Part shown: positions 20,351 through 32,869 of the stretch, piece after piece
How the letters are laid out: the number at the start of each line of letters is the position of its first letter
How positions within the stretch are numbered: position 1 is the stretch's first letter
NCBI GenBank assembly: GCA_963995505.1
Contig: OZ023187.1
Location: 14,719,176 to 14,783,175, forward strand
Direction of reading: 5' to 3'
Length of the DNA stretch: 64,000 nucleotides
Origin: Hypericum androsaemum
Lineage: Eukaryota; Streptophyta; Magnoliopsida; Malpighiales; Hypericaceae
Notes under the pieces: model-generated
Seen by the model: the letters and a program-made list of their open reading frames with translations, nothing else
What the model was told of the DNA's origin: nothing
Database searches by the model: none
Program-made: the position numbers and the translations under genes

Positions 20351-23049
20351 TGTAATACATGGCCTTAAAATAAGATAAATTTAATTATGATAAGATATTC
20401 GATAAATTAATAATATCCTATATTGCGAAATAGTTATGAAAATTGCTCATCGAGAAATTCTAGGAATATGTTTCAATATAATTTAGTGCGAATATTAACT
20501 AAAAGTATAGGTGTTAGCTTAATTGAAAAAAAAATGAAAGTTAGAATCAAACTTATCTAAAGTTAAACAAATTAGAACTAAAAATACAAATAAACTAAGT
20601 GATAAAGATTTAAAAAAAGAGAAGGTAACGTGGCAGTAAGAAAACAGAAAAGAAAAACGTGGCAAGAGGAAAAGTGGAAGTAAAAAAACGTGGCAACTTA
20701 TTATAATGAGATAAGTTCCTAAGAATTTATCTAAACAATTAAGAGGCAGCAGAGGGAAAAATAGCATAGTGAAAATGAATTTGGTAAAATCCATTTAGAA
20801 AAGAAAAAGAGTAAAATGTGGGTGTCATCAAAGCTTCACACCGAAGCATAAAAAAAAGGTAAGGCGGTAGATCTGAAAAGATAAAACAAGGTGAAGGAGT
20901 AAATTTGGTCATTTACAAATTCCACCTAACCAAACAATAAAATGGAAAAGAAGAAGGAGCAAACTAAACCAATAAACAAGAAAAGCAGAGATGATTTTGT
21001 GATCGAGTAGGGGATTTCACTTGGGTAAGCTCATCTCTTCCTTCATTTTACGCTATGTTATTGATTTTTAAAGTAAGACTAATAAGAACAAAAGTGAATT
21101 AGATTATGTTCTAACTTACGTTGAATTATTATAGAATTAGAAAAGTAATTCAAGTTAGGTAACTTAGTGTTTGTAATATAAATTTGTCTGTTTAATTTAT
21201 GGCACAGAGGAAAATGGGGAGGATGAATGTTTTTTAACAGATTTTCATATCATAACAAATTCATCGGCTCCAAAACATACCAAACATATCCAGTGCCTCC
21301 GCTGGGCCAGATTGAACAATCTTTCACAAATCATAACGTCATACAATATGTTCATATGACAAATGCACAAAATGCACACACATTACCATATTCAGATCAT
21401 GACAAATAAATAGAGTACGCCAAATAAAGCACGAGTCACGTATTATTTGTTTACCGATTTTTGTACGATGGCCATCTGAATGAAATGTTATTCCAATACA
21501 CAAATTTATTCTCCTCAATTTTTATTCTCCGGAGTTCATTTTCGTAGTCTCAAACATATTTCAAAACCTGTTGAACACAAAAATTGGTTCCATCCAACCC
21601 AAATCAGTAACTTCGCCAATACATATTCTCATCTATTAATAAATTAACTTGATCCTATTTTTCATTCAACATGTGCGCTCCTTATTCATATACCAGTTCA
21701 CGTTCTTCTCAGTATATATCTATCTCTAAATAAATTGATGACTTTCAAGTTCTCTGTATCTCTATCTCAATTTTCCATCTTAAGTTTCCTCTTATAGGTT
21801 GAACTTGTTTTCTTCTTTCCTTTAATACTTGTCAATATCCTTGGTAACTAGTCAATTTAATTAATTACTTTTCAAATATATTTTCAACCCTTTTTAATTT
21901 TCTTTATCTGATTATTGGATACATGTCATCTATCCATCTTGTATCAAAATCTCTATTAAACATGTTTAACTTCCAAGCAAATTTTAATTGCCACATAAAT
22001 ATAATTATGATTCTCTCTTTGTTTTCAACAATTCCTTTTTTTCTTATATTTTCTACCTTATTTAATTTAAGTGCTCCTTCTTTATCATATCTTTTCTTCT
22101 TTGTAACTTATTTCCAGTGAGACTTAATATTACAAATTTTCTTATTTAATTGATCGTACTTACTATTTCTTTAATTACTCAGAAGTAAATCATGATGGCT
22201 ATGCTCTGTGATATGGACGTCTAGTAGGCAGAGATCTACCCGTGACCAACCGGGGATGTTGGCATTTGTGCACATATAATGAGGATACAATGGATTCTGA
22301 TATGATCTGTTTGGCCAGCGCGGTTGGTTTCTGATGGCGCCTTTGAGATATGGTATCCTCGTGTCGGGGTTGGAGTGACACTATCTAGATCTTGTCGAAA
22401 GTTCGTCAGTTCTGCTATATGATATTGGAATTATGTGTCATGTGTCAAATTGCGTGACGGTATGGAACGTTGCGTAGTTTGCTCATGTTTCTGTGACTTT
22501 GTGATTACATGCTATATTTGGTCATCTGGTAAGTATGACCTTTGAATAGTGTACATCTCTGCATAATTTAGTTGCCATGTTAGTTATATGCATGTTTTAG
22601 GTATGTTTGTGCATTGAGTAGCTAAATAAATTACGATGCATATCTTATTTGTTTACTGAGTGTTCCAAAACACTCATCCCCCCTCTCACCAGTTTTGCAG
22701 GAACTCGAATATGAGTTATATTGGTTCGGAGATCTACTCTGATCGTACCAAGTCCGCTTTATTCTTCATGACTGGTCTGGAGGTCTCCAGTTTGTATTTT
22801 TCTCATTGATCTAGAAGCTCCGTAGTCACAGGATTTATTTTGATCTTGAGAGTATATATTAAGAAGAAAAAGCTTGGCCTATATTTTGTAAATTTGGAAT
22901 ATGAAACTAAAGATCATTTAGTTTTAATTTTATATTTAAATACTTATGATTATAAATTTGAATACGTTAGAGGCAGGCTAGATTTATTTTGTGAATAACA
23001 TGTGTTGAAGTCTAGCGCCGGTCACCGATCCCAGATTCGGGTCGTGACA
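20351..23049 (+). repeat. Left LTR of the gypsy element (2.70 kb)
   Basis: TG...CA-bounded. It carries the block 21241-22184 in inverted orientation relative to the right LTR. It also has 25 bases (21216-21240) and 21 bases (22185-22205) at the block edges that the right LTR lacks. Outside the block it aligns collinearly with the right LTR. Confidence 0.9.
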
Positions 23050-23052
23050 GAC

Positions 23053-23065
23053 TTGGTATCAGAGC
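23053..23065 (+). other. Primer-binding site, initiator tRNA-Met type
   Basis: TTGGTATCAGAGC a few bases after the left LTR end, matching the usual plant LTR-retrotransposon primer site complementary to the tRNA-iMet 3' end. Confidence 0.85.
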
Positions 23066-26000
23066 TCTGGGTTAGAGCCTTGTTTAAAACATCATGTCAA
23101 GTATCTTAAGTTGTGCTACGGAGCATAGAATTTCTCATATCTTTGTGCCCTTTCCATCTGCATTATTTGCTCATGCCTTAATATTTTTCGTGTCAACGAA
23201 GATTTGTTTCTGTTTGAATATGATGGTGTGAGAATTGAATAGTTGTTCGAGATGTTTATGTTTGAGATTCTTATGCGAGAAACTTATATGATACATTGTT
23301 GATATGACGAGGTATTTACTCTACATTCTGGTGAGAACTCACGTCCTGTTTGTATAATTATTCCTTTGAAGAGCCCATTTGAGTATAAATATTTATGTAT
23401 ATGAAAATCATTCCGTGGGTGAGATTTTGATGAAGTGACTGATCACCACTTTGTCTAAATCATCTAAACACTCTTATATATTTGATTTCTTTCTTTGTAT
23501 GTTGGGCCATTTGTTTGAGTCTCACCAAATGTTTGAGTTATGTCTTTGTGAATTCTTTGAGTTTGTTTATCTGTGTTTTGAGAATTTAATTTTTGAGTTA
23601 AATATGTTTTAAAAGAGGAAGTTATGAATGACATTATGTGGAAGGAGAATATATGAGAAATTGATTCTTAAGTGTGCTCTGGAATTTAAAAATGTATATT
23701 GAGAATGTGGTGTGAGATTTATTATGAATAAAATTATGGGATTATGATATATGAATTAAATTATAATTAAGTTATTACTTTTACAACTTTGAATACTTTG
23801 AGGAAGTTATGATTGAGTATGCATTTTGGTTTGAATTTTGGCAAAGAGAATTTTTGATAAGATAAATTGCTCAAGGAGAAGGTAGTCTAACAATATAAAG
23901 CATAAATGGTCAATAGTTTTGACCAAACTACAAAATTATGCCTATTGGTTGATAAAAGATTTCAGAGGCTAGATAGAAGCTTTCTGAATTTGAGTAAAAT
24001 TTCTTTATGTAATCTGATAATGATCTGATGCATATAACCTAAGTTTTGAAGAATGTGACGTAGATTTATGACACAAAATCTTGATAATCTATAAACCAGG
24101 TAGCTTATAGTTAGAATAAGTACAACACTATTGAAATGATGTTGTGCAAGTTCTATAGGAGAGCACAAAGCATATATTATTTGTACAAGAAAAATTTGAG
24201 ATAAATCATTAAGTAGTCAATTACTCTGAGAGAAATGAAATAAAAAAAATTAACCTGTAAAACATGAATCTAAGATAACTTAAAGTCTGTAAAGAACATA
24301 TAATAAAGTCAATTTCTCTCAAAAGTAGAGGATAAATAAATATAAGAATATGAGTACACATGGAATGTAGAATTTGAAACATATGTTGGATTGTGCAAAA
24401 TTTGAGGATATGAAGTGACAAGATACGAGTGACTTAATAGTCACAAAATTTGAATTAGTATGAAGAGAAGTTGCAATGAAATTTGGGTTCAAACTTCAGA
24501 AATGCCAGGGAGTTGAAAACTGGTATATGCTTTGATGGGAGTATTTACAGATTTTATCCCATCATGTAAATTCTTAACATTTATGTGGTTATAAAAATAT
24601 ATATATGTTGAATATCTACGAATTACTAAGATAAATATGTTAAGAACTAAAGAATCAAAGTGACAACTTTGGCACAAGGTATGATAGACTCATTGAAGTA
24701 TGCTAGTAACTTTTAAAGATTAAAAAAAGATCGAAATAAGAATAAGAATGAAGTGACATTTGTAAAGATTGTGTGTATTTGGAGATTTGAAGCTTTGATT
24801 AGCAATTTGGTGTAACTCATAGGATATAATTTGAATGAGTAGAAAGTATGTAGGTTATGGAAAACACGAACAGTGACAAGATTTAGCTTATGAACGAAAA
24901 TTATTGAGAAGTTCTGGTGGATGATGAACTAGTTGTATTTGGAAGGTCGAGTAATTTGATAACTCTTTAATGAGAAAAGTGTTAACATTTGTACCACTAT
25001 TAAGTATGACTTTATTCAAGGAAAAGAGTTGAGCAAACTTGATGAATAAGAATTTTTATAGGTTCAAAAATACTTTGTGGTATTTTTATTTGATTATAAG
25101 AATGACACATGGTCATGGTACCAATGGAAGATGTTTTAGTCAACATAACTTTTGGAACTTAGTGTATGCATTAAGATGTAGCGATATGATATTTGGTCAA
25201 CTCACAAGATGAAATTTATGATAAGAATTATAATTCGAGTGCTCAAGCATATAAGTTAATAATTTTATGAAAATATTTGGTGTATATGGATAATTTAGAA
25301 GAGCACATGAAGATATTACAACTGACATTGTGAACTTCATGGAACTACAAGTTATATGATAAGTTTATCCTTGTGAAAGTTTAGGTGATAAAGAAAAAGA
25401 TTGTTAAGAGATAAGTAGGTGTGATGAAGCATTTGTGGATTTGGAGTATTGGAAGGTTATGAAATTTTTGAGTTTTAGAGATGATAAAGTGATACGGTTT
25501 GTTGTTGGAGAGGATTAGAAGTTTAGTTTTTTAGCAACCCAATAGATACATTTAACTTTAAGAACCAAAAGGCTCTTGGTTGTGTCATGCTGAAAAAAAA
25601 AACTTTAAGAATTCAGGCCCTTGTTGGGTTGACTGAATAAATATTAGTAAAATTACAAAAGATATAGTCCATGAATAACTTGAATAAGAGTTGAGTAGAA
25701 CTATTGAATACATGATTTAAAAAAATGGAATCAATGGTAACTGATTTAAAGAAATGTAAGTATAATAAGATGTTTTGAGATATATGGAGATTATAATCTG
25801 AGTTAATTATGAATAAGGAAGTTTGTGTAAAAGTAAGGTAATGGAAATAAGAATATTACATTTGGAATTACGTGGAAGTAAAATGAAATTTAGAACAAAG
25901 AGTTTGAAAATTCATGAGATTTTTCTTGAAAGAATTTGACTGGAGGATTAGAGGCTACAAATGATCTAGTATGGTTGAGATACAAGTATATTGTACTACA

Positions 26001-27025
26001 TAGAGAATAGGTTTATTGTACTATATGAGAGATTCAATGATTGATCGAGTTACTGTTGGAATCAGAAGAAACATCATGTAAATAAGTTATTCAAACTTTG
26101 ATCGAAGGGGATACTTCGATCTTATATACTTTGGAGAATACATGGAAAGACTAATGCTATTCATAAGGTTAAGAGATGGAAAGAAATGCAATTTCAGTGA
26201 GAAAATACATGTTGCTCAATGTATTACCTAAGAAAGGGAGAATATGTTTTGAAAGATTTAACATTATGACATGCGGTTAGATATTGGCCTATATGATTAA
26301 GAGACTGGTATATTCTAACTTTTGGTAAAAAATTATAGTTAATATGAGAAAATATGAAGATAAATTTTGTGATCAATTAAAGTGAGGAGAATGAGTCATT
26401 TAATAAGTTATTTGGTGTTATTAGAAAATGGCAATTGGACTTCTCTTTTCTACAAAAGGGGTATAAGTGTGTTTGAAATAGTTTGAGAAATGAATGAGTA
26501 AACTAAGGTCATTCATAAAGATTTTAGAACAATTCAAGTAAATCAATTTGAAAATAAGAGGCTATAAAATCTAATGTGAGAATGCTCAAAGTCTCACATG
26601 TATAAGAGATAATAAGTTTTGGAAGAAGATATAGACTCAATCTTAGATACATTGACCTATTTGAGAATTTAAAGCCAATTGAGCTAGTGGTATGCGGATT
26701 TTGTCACAACAATGGTGATATTGTCAGATGAAAGTCACGTCTAGGTATTAGACGTATTTATAAGACCAAACACTTGCTTTTGAAACCACAACTAGTTTAG
26801 ATTTATTAAATTTGACAAATTGAAAGTTCCAAAAGAATTTGGTTCAGAAGGTATGAAAGTTTCGAGATAGAAAATTCATGATTTATAAATTAGAGTGAGA
26901 AAATAATTCACAAACTCCAAAGACTTACGAGGAGATATTAGTTAAGTATTCATCCTGTTATATGGTCAGTAAGAAAACTTTGTTTAAGTAAATTCGGGGA
27001 CCGAATTTTTATAAGGAGGAGATAA
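23066..27025 (+). pseudogene. Decayed gag-pol interior of the gypsy element
   Basis: About 4 kb, very AT-rich, with stops in every frame. Pol can be followed only by short motifs (RT near 25280-25385; possible chromodomain end near 26930-26990). Many expected C-rich codons read as T-rich ones, as expected after long cytosine-methylation decay. I found no intact protease, RT or integrase motif. Confidence 0.6.
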
Positions 27026-29638
27026 TGTAATACATGGCCTTAAAATAAGATAAATTTAATTATGATAAGATATTCGATAAATTAATAATATCCTATATTG
27101 CGAAATAGTTATGTAAATTGCTCATCGAAAAATTCTAGGAATATGTTTCAAAATAATTTAGTATGAATATTAACTAAAAGTATAGGTGTTAGCTTAATTG
27201 AAAAAAAAATGAAAGTTAGAATCAAACTTATCTAAACTTAGACAAATTAGAACTAAAAATACAAATAAACTAAGTGATAAAGATTTAAAAAAAGAGAAGG
27301 AAACGTGGCAGTAAGAAAACAGAAAAGAAAAACGTGGCAAGACGAAAAGTGGAAGTAAAATAACGTGGCAACTTATTATAATGAGATAAGTTCCTAAGAA
27401 TTTATCTAAACAATTAAGAGGCAGCAGAGGGAAAAATAGCATAGTGAAAATGAATTTGGTAAAATCTATTTAGAAAAGAAAAAGAGTAAAATGTGGGTGT
27501 CACCAAAGCTTGACACCGAAGCATAAAAAAAAGGTAAGGCGGTAGATCTGAAAAGATAAAACAAGGTGAAGGAGTAAATTTGGTCATTTACAAATTCCAC
27601 CTAACCAAACAATAAAATGGAAAAGAAGAAGGAGCGAACTAAACCAATAAACAAGAAAAGCAGAGATGATTTTGTGATCGAGTAGGGGATTTCACTTGGG
27701 TAAGCTCATCTCTTCCTTCATTTTAGGCTATGTTATTGATTTTTAAAGTAAGACTAATAAGAACAAAAGTGAATTAGATTATGTTCTAACTTACGTTGAA
27801 TTATTATAGAATTAGAAAAACAATTCAAATTAGGTAACTTAGTGTTTGTAATATAAATTTGTCTGTTTAATTTATGGCACAAAGGAAAATTTCTGAGTAA
27901 TTAAAGAAATAGTAAGTACGATCAATTAAATAAGAAAATTTGTAATATTAAGTCTCACTGGAAACAAGTTACAAAGAAGAAAAGATATGATAAAGAAGGA
28001 GCACTTAAATTAAATAAGGTAGAAAATATAAGAAAAAAGGAACTGTTGAAAACTAAGAGAGAATCATAATTATATTTATGTGGCAATTAAAGTTTGCTTG
28101 GAAGTTAAACATATTTAATAGAGATGTTGATACAAGATGGATAGATGACATGTATCCAATAATCAGATAAAGAAAATTAAAAAGGGTTGAAAATATATTT
28201 GAAAAGTAATTAATTAAATTGACTAGTTACCAAGGATATTGACAAGTATTAAAGGAAAGAAGAAAACAAGTTCAACCTATAAGAGGAAACTTAAGATGGA
28301 AAATTGAGATAGAGATACAGAGAACTTGAAAGTCATTAATTTATTTAGAGATAGATATATACTAAGAAGAACGTGAACTGGTATATGAATAAGGAGCGCA
28401 CATGTTGAATGAAAAATAGGATCAAGTTAATTTATTAATAGATGAGAATATGTATTGGCGAAGTTACTGATTTGGGTTGGATGGAACCAATTTTTGTGTT
28501 CAACAGGTTTTGAAATATGTTTGAGACTACAAAAATGAACTCCGGAGAATAAAAATTGAGGAGAATAAATTTGTGTATTGGAATGACATTTCATTCAGAT
28601 GGCCATCGTACAAAAATCGGTAAACAAATAATACGTGACTCGTGCTTTATTTGGCGTACTCTATTTATTTGTCATGATCTGAATATGGTAATGTGTGTGC
28701 ATTTTGTGCATTTGTCATATGAGCATATTGTATAACGTTATGATTTGTGAAAGTTTGTTCAATCTGGCCCAGCGGAGGCACTGGATATGTTTGGTATGTT
28801 TTGGAGCCGATGAATTTGTTATGATATGAAAATCTGTGATATGGACGTCTAGTAGGAAGAGATCTACCCGTGACCAACCGGGGATGTTGGCATATGTGCA
28901 CATATAATGAGGATACAATAGATTCTGATATGATCTGTTTGGCCAGCGGGGTTGGTTTCTGATGGCGCCTTTGAGATATGGTATCCTCGTGTCGAGGTTG
29001 GAGTGACACTATCTAGATCTTGTCGAAAGTTCGTCAGTTCTGCTATATGATATTGGAATTATGTGTCATGTGTCAAATTGCGTGACGGTATGGAACGTTG
29101 TGTATTTTGCTCATGTTTCTGTGACTTTGTGATTACATGCTATATTTGGTCATCTGGTAAGTATGACCTTTGAATAGTGTACATCTCCGCATAATTTAAT
29201 TGCCATGTTAGTTATATGCATGTTTTAGGTATGTTTGTGCATTGAGTAGCTAAATAAATTGCGATGCATATCTTATTTGTTTACTGAGTATTCCAAAACA
29301 CTCATCCCCCCTCTCACCAGTTTTGCAGGAACTCGAATACGAGTTATATTAGTTCGGAGATCTACTCTGATCGTACCAAGTCCGCTTTATTCTTCAGGAC
29401 TGGTCTGGAGGTCTCCAGTTTGTATTTTTCTCATTGATCTAGAAGCTTCATAGTCACAGGATTTATTTTGATCATGGGAGTATATATTAAAAAGAAAAAG
29501 CTTGGCCTATAGTTTTAATTTTATGTTTAAATACTTATGATTATAAATTTGAATACGTTAGAGGCTGGCTAAATTTATTTTGTGAATAACATGTGTTGAA
29601 GTCGCACCGGTCACCCATCCCGGATTCGGGTCGTGACA
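27026..29638 (+). repeat. Right LTR of the gypsy element (2.61 kb)
   Basis: Starts after the polypurine tract. The block 27891-28833 is the reverse complement of left-LTR 21241-22184. Over the roughly 190 bases I aligned by eye (27200-27390 against 20520-20715) there are about five mismatches, so the LTRs are still close to identical apart from the inversion. Confidence 0.9.
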
Positions 29639-29643
29639 ACTTA

Positions 29644-30234
29644 TCTCTGGGATGCGTAGAGATTCTGATGTGGGTTGTAATATTTTATTTATCTTGTTTC
29701 TAAATGTGGAAAATTATTGATCTATTTTCTTTAAAATTTTGGTTTATATGAAAATTTTCAATATAGTATCTTAAAAGGGTAGTGCAGAGATGGAACGTAG
29801 CAACAAGGAAGTTATTAGATCGGGAAGAGCACTAGTACCCACCCATTATCAGTATTCAATAATTTAACACTGAGGTGTTGATTATTATGATGAGATTAGA
29901 ATTTGATTCCCTTTAACTATCTTAATTGTATTTTTCTGGTATAGCGAAGGAACACTTTAAGTTTCACTATTCATCAACACCGCGTATTTTTTCTAGGCGT
30001 TAACTATATGTTTTTGTTATCTTGTTTAGGGAGGAACGGTATTTTGCATATTTTTAGTCTCTACTCTAGGTCCTGCGCCTAGAACATGATGTTTAAGTTA
30101 ACATAATGTAACTACTATTTGATGTATAAGTCTACTTGTCAAAAATAAAGGGCGAATAACAACAAAAGGAAACCACCATGAAACTGCTGCAATTGGGTGT
30201 CTTTAGTGTTCGTTACTAGTAATTCATAAGAAAG
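29644..30234. other. Intergenic between two retrotransposons, nothing recognised
   Basis: AT-rich sequence without motifs. A phrase near 30056 (CTCTAGGTCCTGCGCCTAGA) resembles 19395-19420, possibly an old copia LTR scrap. Confidence 0.4.
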
Positions 30235-30239
30235 AAAAA

Positions 30240-30518
30240 TGTTGGGATGGCGAGAAATAGGAAAGACTTATTTCTTATTCCTATTATTATTCTGACTAGG
30301 TTTTGGATTTCTAATCCAACCTAGGTTACTTGTACACCAAGAGTTTGCCTCTATATAAAGGCATGTTACCCTAAGGTTTTGTATGGCTTTGTGGCTTGGA
30401 AACTCATCAATAAAAGTTCTCCTTTCTCTCTGTGGATGTAGGCATTAGGCCGAACCACGTAAACTCTTGTGTCCGTGTTCTTTGCGTGTTTTGTTCTCTA
30501 GTTGCTGAATTCATAACA
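30240..30518 (+). repeat. Left LTR of the defective copia element
   Basis: 279 bp, TG...CA ends, with a TATATAAAGG box near 30352-30361 as core promoter and an AATAAAAG signal near 30410. Confidence 0.88.
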
Positions 30519-30545
30519 AGTGTTATCAAGAGCTAAGGTTGGAGG

Positions 30546-31690
30546 ATGTCGAATCACGGCGCAAAGTTTGCTCTTGTGAAGTTCGATAGTTCTTCGAATT
30601 TTGGGTTATGGCAAAGGCGTGTCAAGAATCTCCTCGTGTAACAAGGGATGGTTATCGCGCTCTCGGAGAAGAAGTACGAGAAGATGGAGGAGCAAGAGCG
30701 GGAAGAGTTGGAGGCCAAGGAGGTTGCGAAGATTCGTTTGTGCTTGGCGGATGATGAGGAGCCACCAGCTGAGTTGTGGAAGAGGATCCAGGTAAGAGTC
30801 AAAGAAGTTCAATGGAAGTGGCTTCAAATGCTGAGAAGGGCGCATGAAGGGGACTATCTAGGACGAACTGGGGATCAAGACAACGAGGAGGGATCGACAT
30901 CCACAACCATGGCCACATGTTCAGACGGGTCGGATGGTGACTGGCTTTCTGTCTTATCAAGTCCAATACATCCTGGTAATCTCTTTTCATTAGGGACCTT
31001 GGATTATAACAGTGATAGTTATAAAGGTATGCTAATGAAGGTGGAGAAGGATGCGATGGTAGGGATGAAGGGTGAAAGGAAATACCTACAGGTTAGTGAG
31101 GAACATTATTGTAGGTGGAGTCACATCAATGGGTCTGATGAAGTGGAAAAAAGCTCAGGTCATATGAGGTTGGTTCGTATGAGGGAGCAAAGGTTTGACA
31201 TGGATGGTTTGAGTGTAGTTGGGATTCGCGAAGACTTGGATAGCAAGTTATGGTTGTTTTGTAGAGGCATGGTTGGCAAGGAACCATAGTTATCTCAGAG
31301 AAGCATTGTTAGCTGGGCCCTGCTATGGTTGTCTAAAGGGACGTGCACGTCAAACGTGTTGGGTAGGTTTTGCATGGGGAATGCGAAGCCGTTGGTAGCA
31401 CCACAGGCGAATCGGGTATCTCACTCAAGGCCGAACGGTGGAGTTCGTGGCATGTCGAGGGTTCTACTTGGTAGAACAAAAGGTTGCCCTTTGTATGCTA
31501 TGGCAAGTAGCATTGGTTTGAGTCAAAAAGGTCCAACAAAAAAGCGGTTCGAGGTTGCGGAGCGTAGGGTTGATCAAAAAATAGAGGGTACGTCTATTGG
31601 TCGCAAAGTTGCTTCAGAAAGTGGACTCGCTAGTTGGGGTTCGATGGAGGTTGGAGGGAATAGGCCAAGCAAGCTCAGAAGCTCGAGTTT
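30546..31690 (+). pseudogene. Copia gag-pol remnants inside the defective element
   Basis: From the ATG at 30546 the reading is KFALVKFDSSSNFGLWQRRV, then a stop in NLLV-stop-QG, then ALSEKKYEKMEEQEREELEA and IRLCLADD, which is the copia gag start. A continuous frame (30648-31289) then jumps into sequence resembling the protease/pre-integrase region (FSLGTLDYNSDSYKGMLMKV, GHMRLVRM). The protease active site is missing. From about 31370 it resembles the RT C-terminus (AKPLVAPQAN, GMSRVLL, CPLYAM; compare AKPVSTPLAN, MSKVPYASAVGCLMYAM). Integrase and the RT core are deleted. Confidence 0.7.
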
Positions 31691-31704
31691 GGGGGCTGGC
31701 TTGG

Positions 31705-32668
31705 CTTATCTTGCCTTTTCCTTGCCTTTTCTTGCCTTATCTTTTCTTATCTTTCCTTATCTTCCCTTTTCCTTTCCTTTTCTTGCTTTAACTTGCTTTT
31801 TCTTGCCTTTTCTTAACTTTTCTTGCCTTTTCATGCCTTAACTTGCCTTTTCTTTCATTATTTTGACTTTCCTAGCCTTTTCTTAACTTTTCTTAACTTC
31901 TCCAGCCTTATCTTTTCTTATCTTACCTTTTCCTCGCCTTTTCTTGCCTTTTCCTTCCTTATCTTGTCTTTTCCTTACCTTCTTTTGCCTTGTCTTTCCT
32001 TTTTTGTTATTTTCTTACCTTTTCTTGCCTTATCTTGCCCTTTCTTGCCTTGTCTTGCCTTTTCTTACCTTATCTTGCCTTTACTTGCCTTGTCTTGCCT
32101 TTTCTTGCCTTATCTTGTCTTTTTCTTGCCTTTTCTTGCCTTTTCTTTCGTTTTCTTACCTTTTCTTACCTTTTCTTGCCTTATCTTACCTTTTCTTGCA
32201 TTTTCCTTGCCTTTTCCTACCTTATCTTGCCTTTTCTCTCCTTAGCTATCCTTTTCTTTCCTTGTCTTTTCTTACCTTATCTTGCTTTTTCTTTTCTTTT
32301 CATGCCTTATCATGCCTTATCATGCCTTTTTTTGCCTTATCTTTCCTTATCTTGCCTTTTCTTGCCATTTCTTTCCTTTTCTTGCCTTACCTTTCCTTAT
32401 CTTGACTTTTCCTCGCCTTTTCTTGCCTTTTCCTTCCTTATCTTGTCCTTTCCTTGCCTTGTCTCGCCTTTTCTTTTCTTTCCTTATCTTGTCATTTCCT
32501 TTCTTTTTCTTGCCTTTTCTTTCATTTTCTAACATTTTCTCACCTTTTCTGTCCTTTTGTTACCTTATCTTGCCTTATCTTTCCTTTTCTTGCCTTTTCT
32601 TACCTTATCTTTTCTTTTCCTTGCCTTTTCTTTCCTTATCTTATCTTTTCCTTGCCTTTTCTTGCGAT
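31705..32668 (+). repeat. Pyrimidine-rich tandem array, almost 1 kb
   Basis: Nearly pure C/T with scattered G and A: units near 10-11 bases of the type CCTTTTCTTGC and CCTTATCTTGC, repeated about 90 times. All three plus-strand frames are open across it and encode Leu/Phe/Pro/Ser repeats, a product of the composition, not a gene. Confidence 0.93.
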
Positions 32669-32869
32669 TGAACAAAAGGTGAAGAGAAAGTTGAGATGGT
32701 CTTATTGATGCAGTTATCTATGGTCCGAGATGGAATCGGTGGAGTCGGATTGGTTTTGCAAGATCTCATGGTTCTTCATGGGGCGGTGTTTTGTCAAGGT
32801 GGAGTTTGTTGAAGTTCGGGTGGAGCTTCATGGTTCTTCCACGAGATGATTTCTCGCCAAGGTGGAGAT

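Larger units (their letters stand above)
20351..29638 (+). mobile_element. Complete Ty3/gypsy LTR retrotransposon with dead pol (9.3 kb)
   Basis: Left LTR 20351-23049, right LTR 27026-29638. Both begin TGTAATACATGG and end GGGTCGTGACA, flanked by ACTTA. A tRNA-iMet primer-binding site TGGTATCAGAGC follows the left LTR. A chromovirus-style polypurine region (TTCGGGGACCGAATTTTTAT, then AAGGAGGAGA) precedes the right one. The 4-kb interior contains no long frame. Faint RT traces remain: NLEEHMKIL-like near 25290-25320, and NYKLYDKF about 25343-25366, compare LEEHMxHL and NHKLYAKF in gypsy pol. A chromodomain-like end lies near 26930-26990. It is effectively a non-autonomous, LARD-like element. 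Confidence 0.9.

Noticed and set aside
28665..29009. 114-codon minus-strand frame in the right LTR
   Set aside because: It spans an inversion junction of the LTR and is split in the left LTR (21227-21409 and 22199-22381). No motif.
31705..32708. Several 120-180-codon Leu/Phe/Pro frames and one Lys-rich antisense frame
   Set aside because: All frames are open because the sequence is a CT repeat lacking stop-codon composition. They are not proteins.
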